64,000 bases of DNA from Paraburkholderia ultramafica (GCF_902859915.1 NZ_CADIKK010000012.1:1-64000); one strand, 5' to 3'; counted from the first letter of the stretch, positions 16,729-27,119 are shown. Notes: generated by a model not told the origin, from the sequence alone. Numbers and translations: made by a program.

Positions 16729-19161
16729 ATGTCAAGCAATCCCTTCGCTGGCGCAGCGTTCGATCTGAGTTCATTGTTGTCGACGGACGATATCCAGTTT
16801 ATCGAAAGCTCTTATTTCACGTTGTTGAAGAGGGCGCCTGATATCGACGGAATGAACTATTATCTCGCCCGTTTGCGCAATGGCGCGCCGAAAATTCAAA
16901 TCCTTGCGCAACTATCTAATTCTGGCGAGGCGCGGGCGACTGGCGTTGATCTCCCCGGGCTTAAAGAGGCTATCCGCATTTATGAGCTTACGCGATTCCC
17001 TATAGTCGGGCGTCTGCTCAGGCCGGTATTCAGGCTCGATAGCGGCGCAAAATCGACTTTCGTTAGCCAGTACGCAAACGGGAAGTCCACGGCCAAAGGA
17101 ATCTTTACGCGGGCAAAGTATTCTCCGGAACAAAAAAGGGAAACGTCGGTAGCTCAGCAGGGCACGACGGCTCCTGCTGCGGCACTGGAACTCGACAATT
17201 CGTTGAAAGAACTGCTGGGCAAGTCATCGGAAGTATTCTGGGCTGGTGATCGTCCTCCCCTTGGTTGGATGAAGTCGAGCTCTCGCATCTATAATCCGAA
17301 GTCCGATTTTCGACTTCCCGCTGAGTTTCACCAGAGCTTCGATGTGGTCTATCTGACGGAGCGCGATCTTGGCTCTATTAAGGCGTGGCCCCTCGTAGTC
17401 GATGAAGCACTGCGGTTGCTTGCGCCCGGCGGGAAATTGCTGATTCGCATGTCGAATACGGCATTGCTAACTATTTTTGAACTCAAAAATCTTATCGCGG
17501 AATGGGGTGATACGAAGATTGTCTTCGAACATACCTACGATGCCGGGTCATGCCTGTTCGCGGTAGTGAACACTCGCACGATTCGCCGCACAAATGACCT
17601 CGCCGGGTTCTCCTTCGGTGTGGTAACCGACGGCAAGCGTCCAGAGTTATTACGAGCTTTCATTGAGAGCGTGGAAAACGTCGAACGTGTCGCCGGTCAG
17701 ACGGTGGAGTGCATTGTCTGCGGGCCGGAGTCGTTGAAGACCGACTTGGGTGAGACATACAAGCATGTGACGTTTGTTCGTCAGCCCGATGAATTTCCGA
17801 CTCTCGGCTGGATCACGAAAAAGAAGAACCAGATTGTCGATGCCGCTACGACTGAAAATCTGGTCATTGCTCACGATCGCTACACGATTCCGTCGGATTT
17901 CATCAAGAATCTCAGCGCGTACGGTTCCGACTATTCTGTTCTCGTTTGTCGGCAATCTCGGCCGGATGGTCGCAGGATGCCAGATTGGGTTACGTTGGGG
18001 GGTGAATGGTCGCTTACGTCACCGGCGACGCTTGAATACGGAGATTGGTCACGTCACGTTTTCATCAATGGCGGAATCATGATCGCCAAAGCGGAAGTGT
18101 TGAAACGTGTGCGCTGGAACGAACTCCTGTTCTGGGGGCAGGCCGAGGACGTCGAACTGACGCGCCGCCTCCGTGCCGCCGGCTACGTGGCTCGTCTTGC
18201 GAGAAATGTGCACGTCATATCGACGACGATGCGTAAAGGCTTGATGGACGGCTTTGAGGCGATGCCGGTGGTTGGCGACAAGCATATGGTGCCCGGTGGC
18301 GGCAATCCCACTGCGGAACAGACCACCCCGGCGGTTGGTTTTGGAAGGAAAGTCAATTTTGGCGGCAAATGGGGGCAAAAAGCAGTCCAGATGGGGGTCT
18401 ACGTGGACTCCGCCTGGGAAGTGAACGTAGAAGCGATTGTCCTCACGGCTGAGACATACGGCGAAATCACATTCAAGCTACCCGTGACGCCTACTGATGC
18501 GATCCTTGTTCAGATTGAGGTCGAGGACACTCAAGTTCTGCCCACCATCCTGGCAAACGACGTCCCTGCGACGGTGACGCCGATGTCCGGAACGCTGTTG
18601 CGCGTCGAATTGCCGAGAGAGGTATTTCTCACGAACAATATTTTGCGGATGCACTTCCTTGTGCCTCGTGATGAAATGAAGCTCCGCCACATTCTGGTAG
18701 AGCCGCCGCCTATCGTCCGCACGCCGCAGGCGGAAGGCAAGCAGTTGTTTTCTAGCGGAGGAACTGGCATTGCTGCGCTGGGTTCGGGTTGGTCCCAGCC
18801 GGAACCGTGGGGCTGCTGGATGCTAGGGGATGAAGCGCAACTCGTTCTTCACTCCAACTACCCGGGATGCGACCTGGTCGTCGAGGGCTACGCCAAAGGG
18901 TTTGTAAGACCTCCCGCGTCAAGGACGGTAATCAGTGTGACAGTCAACGGAATGGCCGTGGGCCATTTCGCCCTCAACGCGAGTTTCGACGATCAGCCGT
19001 TCCACTTTAGTGTGCCGAAGGAGCTATTGAACCGAACTGCAGTACTTCGAATTTCGTTTACCCCTCAAGATCCTTGTTCTCCGCAAGAAATCGGCATGGG
19101 CTCGGATCCGCGGCTGCTAAGTCTTGGACTGGTAAGCCTTGAGGTCTTCAAAAAGTCGTAA
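16729..19161 (+). CDS. Multidomain glycosyltransferase with N-terminal DUF4214 domain
   Basis: An 810-residue protein with at least four parts. Residues about 18-80 resemble DUF4214 (FIESSYFTLLKRAPDIDGMNYYL). Residues about 165-290 look like the C-terminal half of a class I methyltransferase (EALRLLAPGGKLLIRM) without a SAM-binding loop. Residues about 295-540 form a GT-A/GT2-like domain (FSFGVVTDGKRPELL, NLVIAHDRYTIP, FINGGIMIAK, FWGQAEDVELTRRL). The final 270 residues are beta-rich and contain PEPWGCWMLG, like accessory domains of some polysaccharide enzymes. The ATG at 16729 follows GGAAAG at a good distance; a GTG at 16708 is less likely. Its precise role in the capsule is unknown. Confidence 0.65.
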   Translation: MSSNPFAGAAFDLSSLLSTDDIQFIESSYFTLLKRAPDIDGMNYYLARLRNGAPKIQILAQLSNSGEARATGVDLPGLKEAIRIYELTRFPIVGRLLRPVFRLDSGAKSTFVSQYANGKSTAKGIFTRAKYSPEQKRETSVAQQGTTAPAAALELDNSLKELLGKSSEVFWAGDRPPLGWMKSSSRIYNPKSDFRLPAEFHQSFDVVYLTERDLGSIKAWPLVVDEALRLLAPGGKLLIRMSNTALLTIFELKNLIAEWGDTKIVFEHTYDAGSCLFAVVNTRTIRRTNDLAGFSFGVVTDGKRPELLRAFIESVENVERVAGQTVECIVCGPESLKTDLGETYKHVTFVRQPDEFPTLGWITKKKNQIVDAATTENLVIAHDRYTIPSDFIKNLSAYGSDYSVLVCRQSRPDGRRMPDWVTLGGEWSLTSPATLEYGDWSRHVFINGGIMIAKAEVLKRVRWNELLFWGQAEDVELTRRLRAAGYVARLARNVHVISTTMRKGLMDGFEAMPVVGDKHMVPGGGNPTAEQTTPAVGFGRKVNFGGKWGQKAVQMGVYVDSAWEVNVEAIVLTAETYGEITFKLPVTPTDAILVQIEVEDTQVLPTILANDVPATVTPMSGTLLRVELPREVFLTNNILRMHFLVPRDEMKLRHILVEPPPIVRTPQAEGKQLFSSGGTGIAALGSGWSQPEPWGCWMLGDEAQLVLHSNYPGCDLVVEGYAKGFVRPPASRTVISVTVNGMAVGHFALNASFDDQPFHFSVPKELLNRTAVLRISFTPQDPCSPQEIGMGSDPRLLSLGLVSLEVFKKS

Positions 19162-19242
19162 AGAACGATCAATAACTTAGACAGTCCTGGTGGCGTCGCC
19201 TTCCTGCAGGCACTACCAGCAAATCGTCCAGGAACTTAGAGG

Positions 19243-20400
19243 GTGGTCATCATTAGGACCTTATTTATTGTAGAACCGGATTTCTTGAGCCTTCACGTCG
19301 GAGTAAGGCGAGTCATTCTCTACTACGCGGGGAAGCTTGAAAGTCGCGGTTGGCGCGTAACATTCGGCGCGCCGAAAGAAGGAAAGATATATCTGGGACG
19401 CTTTAGTGCAAGGACAAAGTCTGTGAAAACGCAGGCTTCGCGCGGCCCTTATTGGTCTTCGCGATCGGGTGCTTCCACCACCGGCGCATCGATGGGCAAG
19501 ACAGAACAGCCTTTTGCCGTCGAATGGACTTCCGAAACGATCAATCCGGATGATTTTGACGTTAACGTGGTGACCGCGCCCTGGATATGTGATTTGGGTG
19601 TTCCGCCTATGCCGCGCGTGGTTGGCATCGTCTATGACCTCGTACCGAATTTGCTGGCAACTGCTTGTCTGCGTTTTCCAAACGAGTTGGACGTCTACGA
19701 CTTCGCTCGACAGCACGATCTGGGATTCCGGTACTACCTCGCAAATGCGGAGCGGGTAGTGTGCATCAGTGAATCCACGCGGGTGGACTTCATGAATCTC
19801 TATCGCACTGCGGATCAGGTGCCATCGACCATCACGGACATTCCTTTCGAATGCCAGGCCACCACGCTAGCGGGTTCGGCAACGCGGACCGTCTTGCTAG
19901 TGAACGTGCTGGATTGGCGTAAGAATCTCAAGAACATCGAATTGGTCCTGACGGCGGCGGCAAAGCTGACCTCTTTCCGTTTGAAAGTAGTCGGTAAGGA
20001 ACGGATCAGCATTAACGACGCTTTGCGCTTCTTCTCAAACATGGAACGGTTGGGGCTCGACGTGGAGTGGCATCGCGATATCGACGACGAGGTATTGGCT
20101 AGCCAATACGCCCAAGCTTCGGTCCTGTTATTTCCATCTGTGTATGAGGGACTTGGATTGCCGATTCTGGAGGCCCAGGAGTACGGTGTCCCGGTCATTA
20201 CATCTAACGTGTCGTCATGCTCCGAGGTCAACATGAATGCGAGCATCTGCTTCGATCCAAGTGACGTGGCTGGTATGACGGCCTCGTTGGTCGACATTGT
20301 GAACGGAAAATCTGGTGTGCTTAGTGGAGCATCATTGAAGGCTACTCTGGACAAGTACCTTGCGTCGAATTGCCGTCCGGTAGAAGCGTTTACATTTTAA
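19243..20400 (+). CDS. Glycosyltransferase, GT4 family
   Basis: A 385-residue GT-B enzyme. The acceptor domain shows GIVYDLVPNLL, and a second domain begins with VLLVNVLDWRKNLKNIELVL, where the usual G[T/A]xxPRKN motif reads LDWRKN. The nucleotide-sugar site is FPSVYEGLGLPILEAQEYGVPVITSN. Start is GTG at 19243 after AGAGG. G+C is clearly lower than in the flanking regions. It probably adds one sugar of the capsule repeat unit. Confidence 0.82.
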   Translation: MVIIRTLFIVEPDFLSLHVGVRRVILYYAGKLESRGWRVTFGAPKEGKIYLGRFSARTKSVKTQASRGPYWSSRSGASTTGASMGKTEQPFAVEWTSETINPDDFDVNVVTAPWICDLGVPPMPRVVGIVYDLVPNLLATACLRFPNELDVYDFARQHDLGFRYYLANAERVVCISESTRVDFMNLYRTADQVPSTITDIPFECQATTLAGSATRTVLLVNVLDWRKNLKNIELVLTAAAKLTSFRLKVVGKERISINDALRFFSNMERLGLDVEWHRDIDDEVLASQYAQASVLLFPSVYEGLGLPILEAQEYGVPVITSNVSSCSEVNMNASICFDPSDVAGMTASLVDIVNGKSGVLSGASLKATLDKYLASNCRPVEAFTF

Positions 20401-20465
20401 TGGCCCGTCAGCGCTAACCTGAAGGCGTTGTGCCTGACGGAAGGCCGGTATCTTCTTCGAACGAA

Positions 20466-21620
20466 ATGAGCAATTCCAAGCTTAAGAACATCAGAATTTC
20501 CATTGTTTGTCCGTGGTTTCTGCGAGGTGATGCCGTTGGGCATTCTGCGAATGACTACTACAATGCATTGCGCGAAACCGGCTTTAGCAATGTGCGTGCG
20601 CTCGGCGTTCGCAACGATTTTCCGGACATGAACTTCGAGCTGTGTGAAGATGCGAAAAGTCTTGAGGAGAATCGTTGGTTCAGGCAATCGGACTTGATTG
20701 TTTATCATTTTGCGATTCATCACGAACTTTTCGAGGCGTTGGGCAACCCGAAGAAGACGGGAAAACATGTGGTGTGTTTTCATAATGTAACGCCAAAGCA
20801 CCTGATGCCCAAACGGATTTGGGATGTGATTGACAGGTCGTTTGCGCAAATAGCGCTGTTCAAGAACGCTGATGCCATCTGGGTCGACAGCCGGGAAAAC
20901 TCGGAAGAATTAACTCGACAAAGCATCAAGGATCTGCCGTTCATTGAGTTGCCGATAGCTGTTGATCGTCCCGCGATCGGCGCTCTGGAAGACAAACCCA
21001 CCCGACAAATCGATTTAATGTGCGTTGGACGGTTCTTTTCGTCGAAGGGCATTCTGGACATTGTCGATGCCCTTGCGAAAGTGAAGAGAATGACGAATCG
21101 GCACTTCGTTCTGCGACTCGTGGGTAATACCGACTTCTCAGACCCGGAGTACATTCGGGAAGTCAAGGAAAGAGTGTGTCTGTACGGACTCGGGGAAAAT
21201 GTCGACTTCATCGGCAAAGTCGACGAGGTGACATTGGCGCGAGTCTTCCGGCAGTCTCACGTTCTGGTTTCCGCTTCGTATCACGAGGGATTTTGCGTGC
21301 CGGTTATCGAAGGGTTGCGGGCCGGCATGATCCCTGTGACGTATGACGCGGGCAATTTGCGTTGGATTGCAGGAGGGCGTGGACGTACCGTCACGACCGG
21401 CAATGTCGATGGCTTGGCGGACACGCTGGTTGAGATCATTGAAGGCGTTGCCGAATCCTTTGATGATCCAGCGGCCCCGGTTTTGCCGTTGGACGGTGGT
21501 ATGAAGTCGGCTCAGCAATTCTCGAAAGATGCTAAGACTTACGCCTCAAGTTTCAGCTTTGACAATTTCACGGGAAGATTGGAAAGAGCAGTTACGCATG
21601 TGTTTGAGACGAATGCTTAA
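20466..21620 (+). CDS. Glycosyltransferase, GT4 family
   Basis: A GT-B enzyme of 384 residues. It begins ISIVCPWFLRGDAVGHSANDYYNALRETG, an open form of the glycine-rich acceptor loop. The donor domain starts DLMCVGRFFSSKGILDIVDAL and carries SASYHEGFCVPVIEGLRAGMIPVTYD. The ATG at 20466 starts the conserved part; the frame is open from 20430. It lies between another GT4 gene and the WcbI-like gene on the same strand. Confidence 0.82.
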   Translation: MSNSKLKNIRISIVCPWFLRGDAVGHSANDYYNALRETGFSNVRALGVRNDFPDMNFELCEDAKSLEENRWFRQSDLIVYHFAIHHELFEALGNPKKTGKHVVCFHNVTPKHLMPKRIWDVIDRSFAQIALFKNADAIWVDSRENSEELTRQSIKDLPFIELPIAVDRPAIGALEDKPTRQIDLMCVGRFFSSKGILDIVDALAKVKRMTNRHFVLRLVGNTDFSDPEYIREVKERVCLYGLGENVDFIGKVDEVTLARVFRQSHVLVSASYHEGFCVPVIEGLRAGMIPVTYDAGNLRWIAGGRGRTVTTGNVDGLADTLVEIIEGVAESFDDPAAPVLPLDGGMKSAQQFSKDAKTYASSFSFDNFTGRLERAVTHVFETNA

Positions 21621-21740
21621 CGATCGCGCCCTGCGGTGGGATCTCATTTGACAGGGTGCGTGGCTCCCGCTTTCGATTGACATTGCGTGAATCGATGCAG
21701 CAGATATTGACTGGCAAGCTCGAAAAGTCAGGTACAAATT

Positions 21741-22847
21741 TTGAAAATATACATACACGCAAACTGTCAAGGTGGCGCGCTGGCAAAGCTGATGGCCGAG
21801 ACTCGGCCGAATGATGTTCAAATCAAATATCGAGAAGTTTTCAGCGTAGATGTCAACACGGAATTTGAGAGCTTCAAGTCGGATATTGAGGAAGCTGACG
21901 TCATTATCTCGCAGCCTGTGGCGGATAACTATCGGGATGTGGAATGGCTGGCTACGGATTGGATAAGGAAGAATAGATCGCCGAAATCCCGGCTGATCAT
22001 ATTTTCGGCGGTCTATCACCGTGGTCAGATTCCCCAGTGCTTTCCGCTCAGAGATCTCTATGACGGGCGCCTTGCTTATCATGATGCCCACGCGATCGAC
22101 TACTTTTTCGCCGGAAAGGACGTCAGCGAATTCCTGCGCGATACGCAGAGAAGCGATTTCTTTCCTCCCGACTTTGTTCGATCGGAAGCGTTTCTGACGA
22201 CGAGAGAACTGCTTCGCCGTGAGAGGGCCGCTGGCTGCGATGTGATGGTTTCGGACATCATCGAGGCGTACTCAACCACAGACCAACCATTATTTACCGT
22301 TAACCATCCGTCGCGAGCTGTGTTGGCGACGCTTGGCAATCGCATGCTAAGCCTTCTTGGCATCGAATGGCGAATCTCACTGACCGGACCTGAGGTTCTC
22401 GACCAGATCGTTATTGCTCCCTATCTGTCGACCGCGTTGGCGCTGGGACATGAGGGGACCGGCCTGCGCCTCGATGAAATGCGCTCTGCAAATATTTGGG
22501 AAAGTCGCGCCGAATATTTTGCTCAAGTATTCGATGCTTATAGGTCGATTGGCGCAGACAGGCTTCGGGAAGCGATTTTGAAACACGGCGAGCTCACGGC
22601 CTATTTGCAGCGGTTCAAGCGATCCAAAGGTGTCGTTGATTTCGAAGATCAACGAAAACTCGTTGAATCGCTGTACACGACATTCCTTGGCCGCGATCCC
22701 AATTCTGGCGAGGTGTTGCATCACTTGAAGTCATTGGAATTGCGAGGTTTTGACGCAGTGGTGAAGACGTTTCCTACGTCGACGGAGTTTCATAAGGCAG
22801 GAGGTGGCAAGACTCTCGACACAAGGTTTCCTTTCAACGGCGACTAA
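21741..22847 (+). CDS. wcbI: WcbI-family protein fused to a C-terminal DUF4214-like domain
   Basis: A 368-residue protein. The N-terminal about 290 residues belong to the WcbI family of capsule proteins, with the hallmark IHANCQGGALAKLM at the start and VNHPSRAVLATL further on; WcbI of B. pseudomallei is a putative acetyltransferase that binds coenzyme A. Residues about 310-355 (LVESLYTTFLGRDPNSGEVLHHL) resemble DUF4214 and echo the N-terminus of the 810-residue protein at 16729. Start is TTG at 21741. It probably O-acylates the capsule, but the fused domain makes the role less certain. Confidence 0.75.
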   Translation: MKIYIHANCQGGALAKLMAETRPNDVQIKYREVFSVDVNTEFESFKSDIEEADVIISQPVADNYRDVEWLATDWIRKNRSPKSRLIIFSAVYHRGQIPQCFPLRDLYDGRLAYHDAHAIDYFFAGKDVSEFLRDTQRSDFFPPDFVRSEAFLTTRELLRRERAAGCDVMVSDIIEAYSTTDQPLFTVNHPSRAVLATLGNRMLSLLGIEWRISLTGPEVLDQIVIAPYLSTALALGHEGTGLRLDEMRSANIWESRAEYFAQVFDAYRSIGADRLREAILKHGELTAYLQRFKRSKGVVDFEDQRKLVESLYTTFLGRDPNSGEVLHHLKSLELRGFDAVVKTFPTSTEFHKAGGGKTLDTRFPFNGD

Positions 22848-22910
22848 TTTTGTGTGTTAGCGCGGCAAAGAAATATCTCCTAGAAGAGACAATCGATCTG
22901 GATTAATAGA

Positions 22911-23672
22911 ATGCTCAATATAGTGATTCCCATGGCGGGGGCCGGCAGTCGTTTTGCAAAAGCAGGATACGTGGACCCGAAGCCACTGATTCGCGTTCAC
23001 GATGTTCCAATGATCAGACTGGTGATCGAGAACCTCCGTCCGACGGTGGAGCACCGGTTCATCTTCATTTGCCAGGCCGAGCACATTGCTGCTTACGGGC
23101 TGAAGATGCGGCTCGAGGCATGGGTGCCCGGATGTAAGATTATTGCCCTGAACGGCATAACGGAAGGGGCCGCGTGCACAGTGTTGGCGGCAAAGGATCT
23201 TATCGATACCGACGAAGCACTGATGATCGCCAACAGTGATCAATACGTAGACGTTTCCATTGACGCCTATGTGGATCAACTACCGGTGCACGCCCTCGAC
23301 GGTCTGATTATGACCATGACAGCAGATGACCCGAAATGGTCCTTCGTCGGTTTCGATGAAAACGGCAAAGTTTCGCGGGTGGTGGAGAAGGAAGTTATCT
23401 CAAGCGAAGCTACCGTTGGAATCTATAATTTCAGACGAGGTTGCGATTTCGTGCGCGCGGCGGAGTCGATGATCGCTAAAGACCTTCGTGTTAATGGCGA
23501 GTTTTATGTCGCGCCGACTTATAACCAGCTGATTGAGGAGGGTCAACGGATTGGCGTTCATAACATTGGAAGTGAAGGTGCGGGTATGTATGGACTTGGC
23601 ATCCCTGCCGACCTCGACACTTTTCTGGCGCATCCCGTCTCGAATCGCGCAGTGCAAAAGGTGGCATCATGA
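22911..23672 (+). CDS. Sugar or polyol phosphate nucleotidyltransferase
   Basis: A 253-residue nucleotidyltransferase of the NTP_transferase (RmlA/GlmU-like) fold. It keeps the nucleotide-binding loop GAGSRF (10-15) and the PKPL motif (23-26), then GAACTVLAAKDLIDTDEALMIANSDQYVD, where SDQ holds the metal-binding aspartate. It would activate a sugar-1-phosphate or similar phosphate ester. It is the first of five genes whose ends overlap: its stop overlaps the next start by 4 bases (ATGA). The gene at 24920 encodes a diverged homologue. Confidence 0.82.
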   Translation: MLNIVIPMAGAGSRFAKAGYVDPKPLIRVHDVPMIRLVIENLRPTVEHRFIFICQAEHIAAYGLKMRLEAWVPGCKIIALNGITEGAACTVLAAKDLIDTDEALMIANSDQYVDVSIDAYVDQLPVHALDGLIMTMTADDPKWSFVGFDENGKVSRVVEKEVISSEATVGIYNFRRGCDFVRAAESMIAKDLRVNGEFYVAPTYNQLIEEGQRIGVHNIGSEGAGMYGLGIPADLDTFLAHPVSNRAVQKVAS

Positions 23673-24298
23673 TAGTACTCAGTCATCGAGGCTACTGGCA
23701 GGATGCCAAAGAGAAGAACCGAGAGATCGCATTTTGTCGTTCCTTCGATCTCGGATTCGGCACGGAAACGGACATTCGGGACAGAAACGGGTCGCTCGTC
23801 ATCTCGCACGACATGCCGACCGGAGATGAAATCTCGTTTTCCGATCTTCTTCGAATTCTGAGAAACCGTGACTTGCCTTTGGCACTGAACATCAAGGCTG
23901 ACGGTCTCGTCGGAGCGCTAAGGGAGACCCTGATAAGCAGATCTCTTGGCAAATGGTTTGTATTCGACATGGCCGTACCGGACATGCGGGCTTATCTGGA
24001 GGCAGGTATTCCTGTATTTACGCGAATGAGTGAAGTCGAAAGGCAGTCAGCCTGGTTGGAGCAATCGGATGGCGTATGGCTCGACGCATTCTCAGACATT
24101 TGGTACGACGCCCGTACGATTGAAACCCTATTGCGTGCCGGTAAGAAGGTTTGTGTCGTTTCATCCGAGTTGCATGGCCGAGACGCCGAGGCGCAATGGC
24201 ATATGTTACGTGAATTGCCGACACATCCTGATCTGATGCTGTGTACCGACCATCCAGAGAAGGCAAAGAAATTTTTTGGAGACCGTTTAAATGATTAA
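23669..24298 (+). CDS. Glycerophosphodiester phosphodiesterase-like protein
   Basis: A 209-residue protein with the TIM-barrel features of the GDPD family: H6-R7-G8 at the start, then TETDIRDRNGSLVISHD with E33, D35 and H47 in the places of the metal and catalytic residues. The third acidic ligand usually found in an EIK-type motif appears as LNIKADG, so the site is atypical. It is shorter than classical GDPDs and has no signal peptide, so it should act in the cytoplasm. Its place inside a coupled capsule module suggests work on a phosphodiester or NDP-linked intermediate, not on lipid scavenging. Confidence 0.7.
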   Translation: MIVLSHRGYWQDAKEKNREIAFCRSFDLGFGTETDIRDRNGSLVISHDMPTGDEISFSDLLRILRNRDLPLALNIKADGLVGALRETLISRSLGKWFVFDMAVPDMRAYLEAGIPVFTRMSEVERQSAWLEQSDGVWLDAFSDIWYDARTIETLLRAGKKVCVVSSELHGRDAEAQWHMLRELPTHPDLMLCTDHPEKAKKFFGDRLND

Positions 24299-24923
24299 AG
24301 CTGTAATTTTCGATATGGATGGGGTCCTTATCGAGGCAAAAGACTGGCATTACGACGCGCTCAATAGGGCACTGCGTCTGTTCGGGTTTGAAATCAGCCG
24401 GTATGCGCACCTGACCACCTACGACGGTCTGCCGACGAGCAAGAAGTTGGAAATGTTATCTATCGAGAGTGGTCTGCCGCGCGAACTGCACGGGTTCATC
24501 AACGAGATGAAACAGGCATACACGATGGAGCTGGTCCACTCACTGTGCAAGCCGCGCTTCGTTCACGAGTACGCGCTGTCAAAGTTGAGCGCGATGAACT
24601 ACAAGCTGGCCGTCGCGTCGAATTCGATTCGGCAGAGTATGGAGGTGATGTTGAAAAAGGCGCGTCTGGATGTCTATCTCGACCATGTCATGTCCGCCAG
24701 CGACGTCAAGCAGGGCAAGCCGTCTCCAGAGATCTATCTGAAGACGATTGAGCGTCTGGGTCTTGAGCCTCATGAGTGTTTGATTGTCGAAGACAACGAA
24801 AATGGTATTCGTGCTGCAACTGCTTCAGGTGCGCACGTACTTGCAGTTCGCGAAGTTGAAGACGTCAACATTTCGAATATCCTTAGTCGCATTCGGCAGG
24901 TCAATGAGGGCACACGTGCATGA
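24291..24923 (+). CDS. HAD-superfamily phosphatase, beta-phosphoglucomutase/Gph-like
   Basis: A 210-residue HAD hydrolase with all four motifs: FDMDGVL (nucleophile D8, acid/base D10), ASNS (motif II), KQGKPSPEIYL (motif III lysine) and VEDNENGI (motif IV). A helical cap lies between motifs I and II (about 18-80), as in the subfamily I enzymes that act on small sugar phosphates. It overlaps the gene before by 8 bases and the one after by 4. It may remove or move a phosphate on the same precursor the two nucleotidyltransferases handle. Confidence 0.85.
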   Translation: MIKAVIFDMDGVLIEAKDWHYDALNRALRLFGFEISRYAHLTTYDGLPTSKKLEMLSIESGLPRELHGFINEMKQAYTMELVHSLCKPRFVHEYALSKLSAMNYKLAVASNSIRQSMEVMLKKARLDVYLDHVMSASDVKQGKPSPEIYLKTIERLGLEPHECLIVEDNENGIRAATASGAHVLAVREVEDVNISNILSRIRQVNEGTRA

Positions 24924-25648
24924 ATATTTTGATTCTGGCCGCCGGTGGCGTTGAATTGCATGATGGTGACTATCCTCTTTGCATTGCTGAAATCGACGGT
25001 AGGCCACTTCTCCAGTGGGTGATTGATGCTTGCAGCGGAATTCGCGGCGCGAAGTTCATCGTTGCGTTGCGCGAGCAGGACATCCGGCGTTATCACCTTG
25101 GCAACATGGTCGGCCTTCTCGCTCCGCGCGCGACAGTTCTTTCCGTGCCGGAAAATACACAAGGCGCGGCGTGTACAGCGTTACTGGCTACACCGCATAT
25201 CGATACGGACGATGAACTGCTGATTCTGAACGGAAACGACTTGCTGGAAGCGGACTTTAGCGCCGTGGTTTCGGATTTCCATCACCGTGATCTGCATGCT
25301 GGGACTGTCACGTTTGCTTCCGTACACCCGCGCTACTCATACGTACGTTGCGGTGAAGATGGGCTGGTTGTCGAGGCCGCCGAGAAGAACCCCATCAGCC
25401 GCGCGGCAACCGCAGGCTTCTACTGGTTCAAACGCGGTACGGACTTTGTTCGGGCAGTCCAGAACATGATCCGAAAGAACGCGTCTGTTAACGATCTTTT
25501 CTACATCTGCCCATCTCTTAACGAGTTGATCTTGGAACAACGACGCATCGGTACATACACGGTGGAGCAGAATCATTATCACCCAATGAAAACACTGCAG
25601 CAGGTATCCCAGTGTGAAAGTCTGATTCTTCAAAGGCGTGCGGAATGA
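24920..25648 (+). CDS. Nucleotidyltransferase-like protein with degenerate active-site loop
   Basis: A 242-residue homologue of the protein encoded at 22911. Shared segments include TQGAACTALLATPHIDTDDELLILNGND, VVEAAEKNPISRAATAGFYWFKRGTDFVRAVQNMI and NDLFYICPSLNELI. The nucleotide-binding loop is changed: the start reads LAAGGVELHDGDYPLCIAEIDGRPLLQ, lacking the GxGxR arginine and the PKPL lysine. It may be an inactive partner, a regulator or an enzyme with altered chemistry. Start overlaps the HAD gene by 4 bases. Confidence 0.75.
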   Translation: MNILILAAGGVELHDGDYPLCIAEIDGRPLLQWVIDACSGIRGAKFIVALREQDIRRYHLGNMVGLLAPRATVLSVPENTQGAACTALLATPHIDTDDELLILNGNDLLEADFSAVVSDFHHRDLHAGTVTFASVHPRYSYVRCGEDGLVVEAAEKNPISRAATAGFYWFKRGTDFVRAVQNMIRKNASVNDLFYICPSLNELILEQRRIGTYTVEQNHYHPMKTLQQVSQCESLILQRRAE

Positions 25649-25965
25649 ATAGCGCAAAACTGGATGACATGGTAAAGGGGTGGTTTGTCGGTGCGTTTTC
25701 ACCAACTGCTTATAGCACGGACAATTGTGAGGTTGCGGTCAAGCGCTACAAGGCGGGCGACAAGGAAGGCGCACATTACCATAAGGTGGCCACGGAAATT
25801 ACGCTTGTAATGTCAGGAAAGGTCCGGATGGCTGGAAAAGAGTGGGGAGCGGGTGACATCGTCGTGCTTGAACCAGGCGATGTGACGGACTTTGAAGCGC
25901 TAACTGATGCAGTCAACGTTGTTGTCAAGACGCCAGGTGCGCTCAACGACAAGTTCGTTTTGTAG
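25645..25965 (+). CDS. Cupin-domain protein
   Basis: A 106-residue single cupin. Metal-site motif 1 appears as EGAHYHKVATEITLVMSGKVRMAG (His, His, Glu) and motif 2 as GDIVVLEPGDVTDFEAL, where the usual histidine is replaced. It is the last gene of the five-gene overlapping module. Small cupins of this kind in polysaccharide clusters can be sugar isomerases/epimerases or binding proteins; the function here is unknown. Confidence 0.78.
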   Translation: MNSAKLDDMVKGWFVGAFSPTAYSTDNCEVAVKRYKAGDKEGAHYHKVATEITLVMSGKVRMAGKEWGAGDIVVLEPGDVTDFEALTDAVNVVVKTPGALNDKFVL

Positions 25966-26036
25966 AGCTTTGGTTCCGCATGGTTAACCTGTGGGCGACG
26001 CAGTATGTGTCGGCAGTAAAAAACTTCGCTTACTAG

Positions 26037-27119
<1,083 letters not shown>

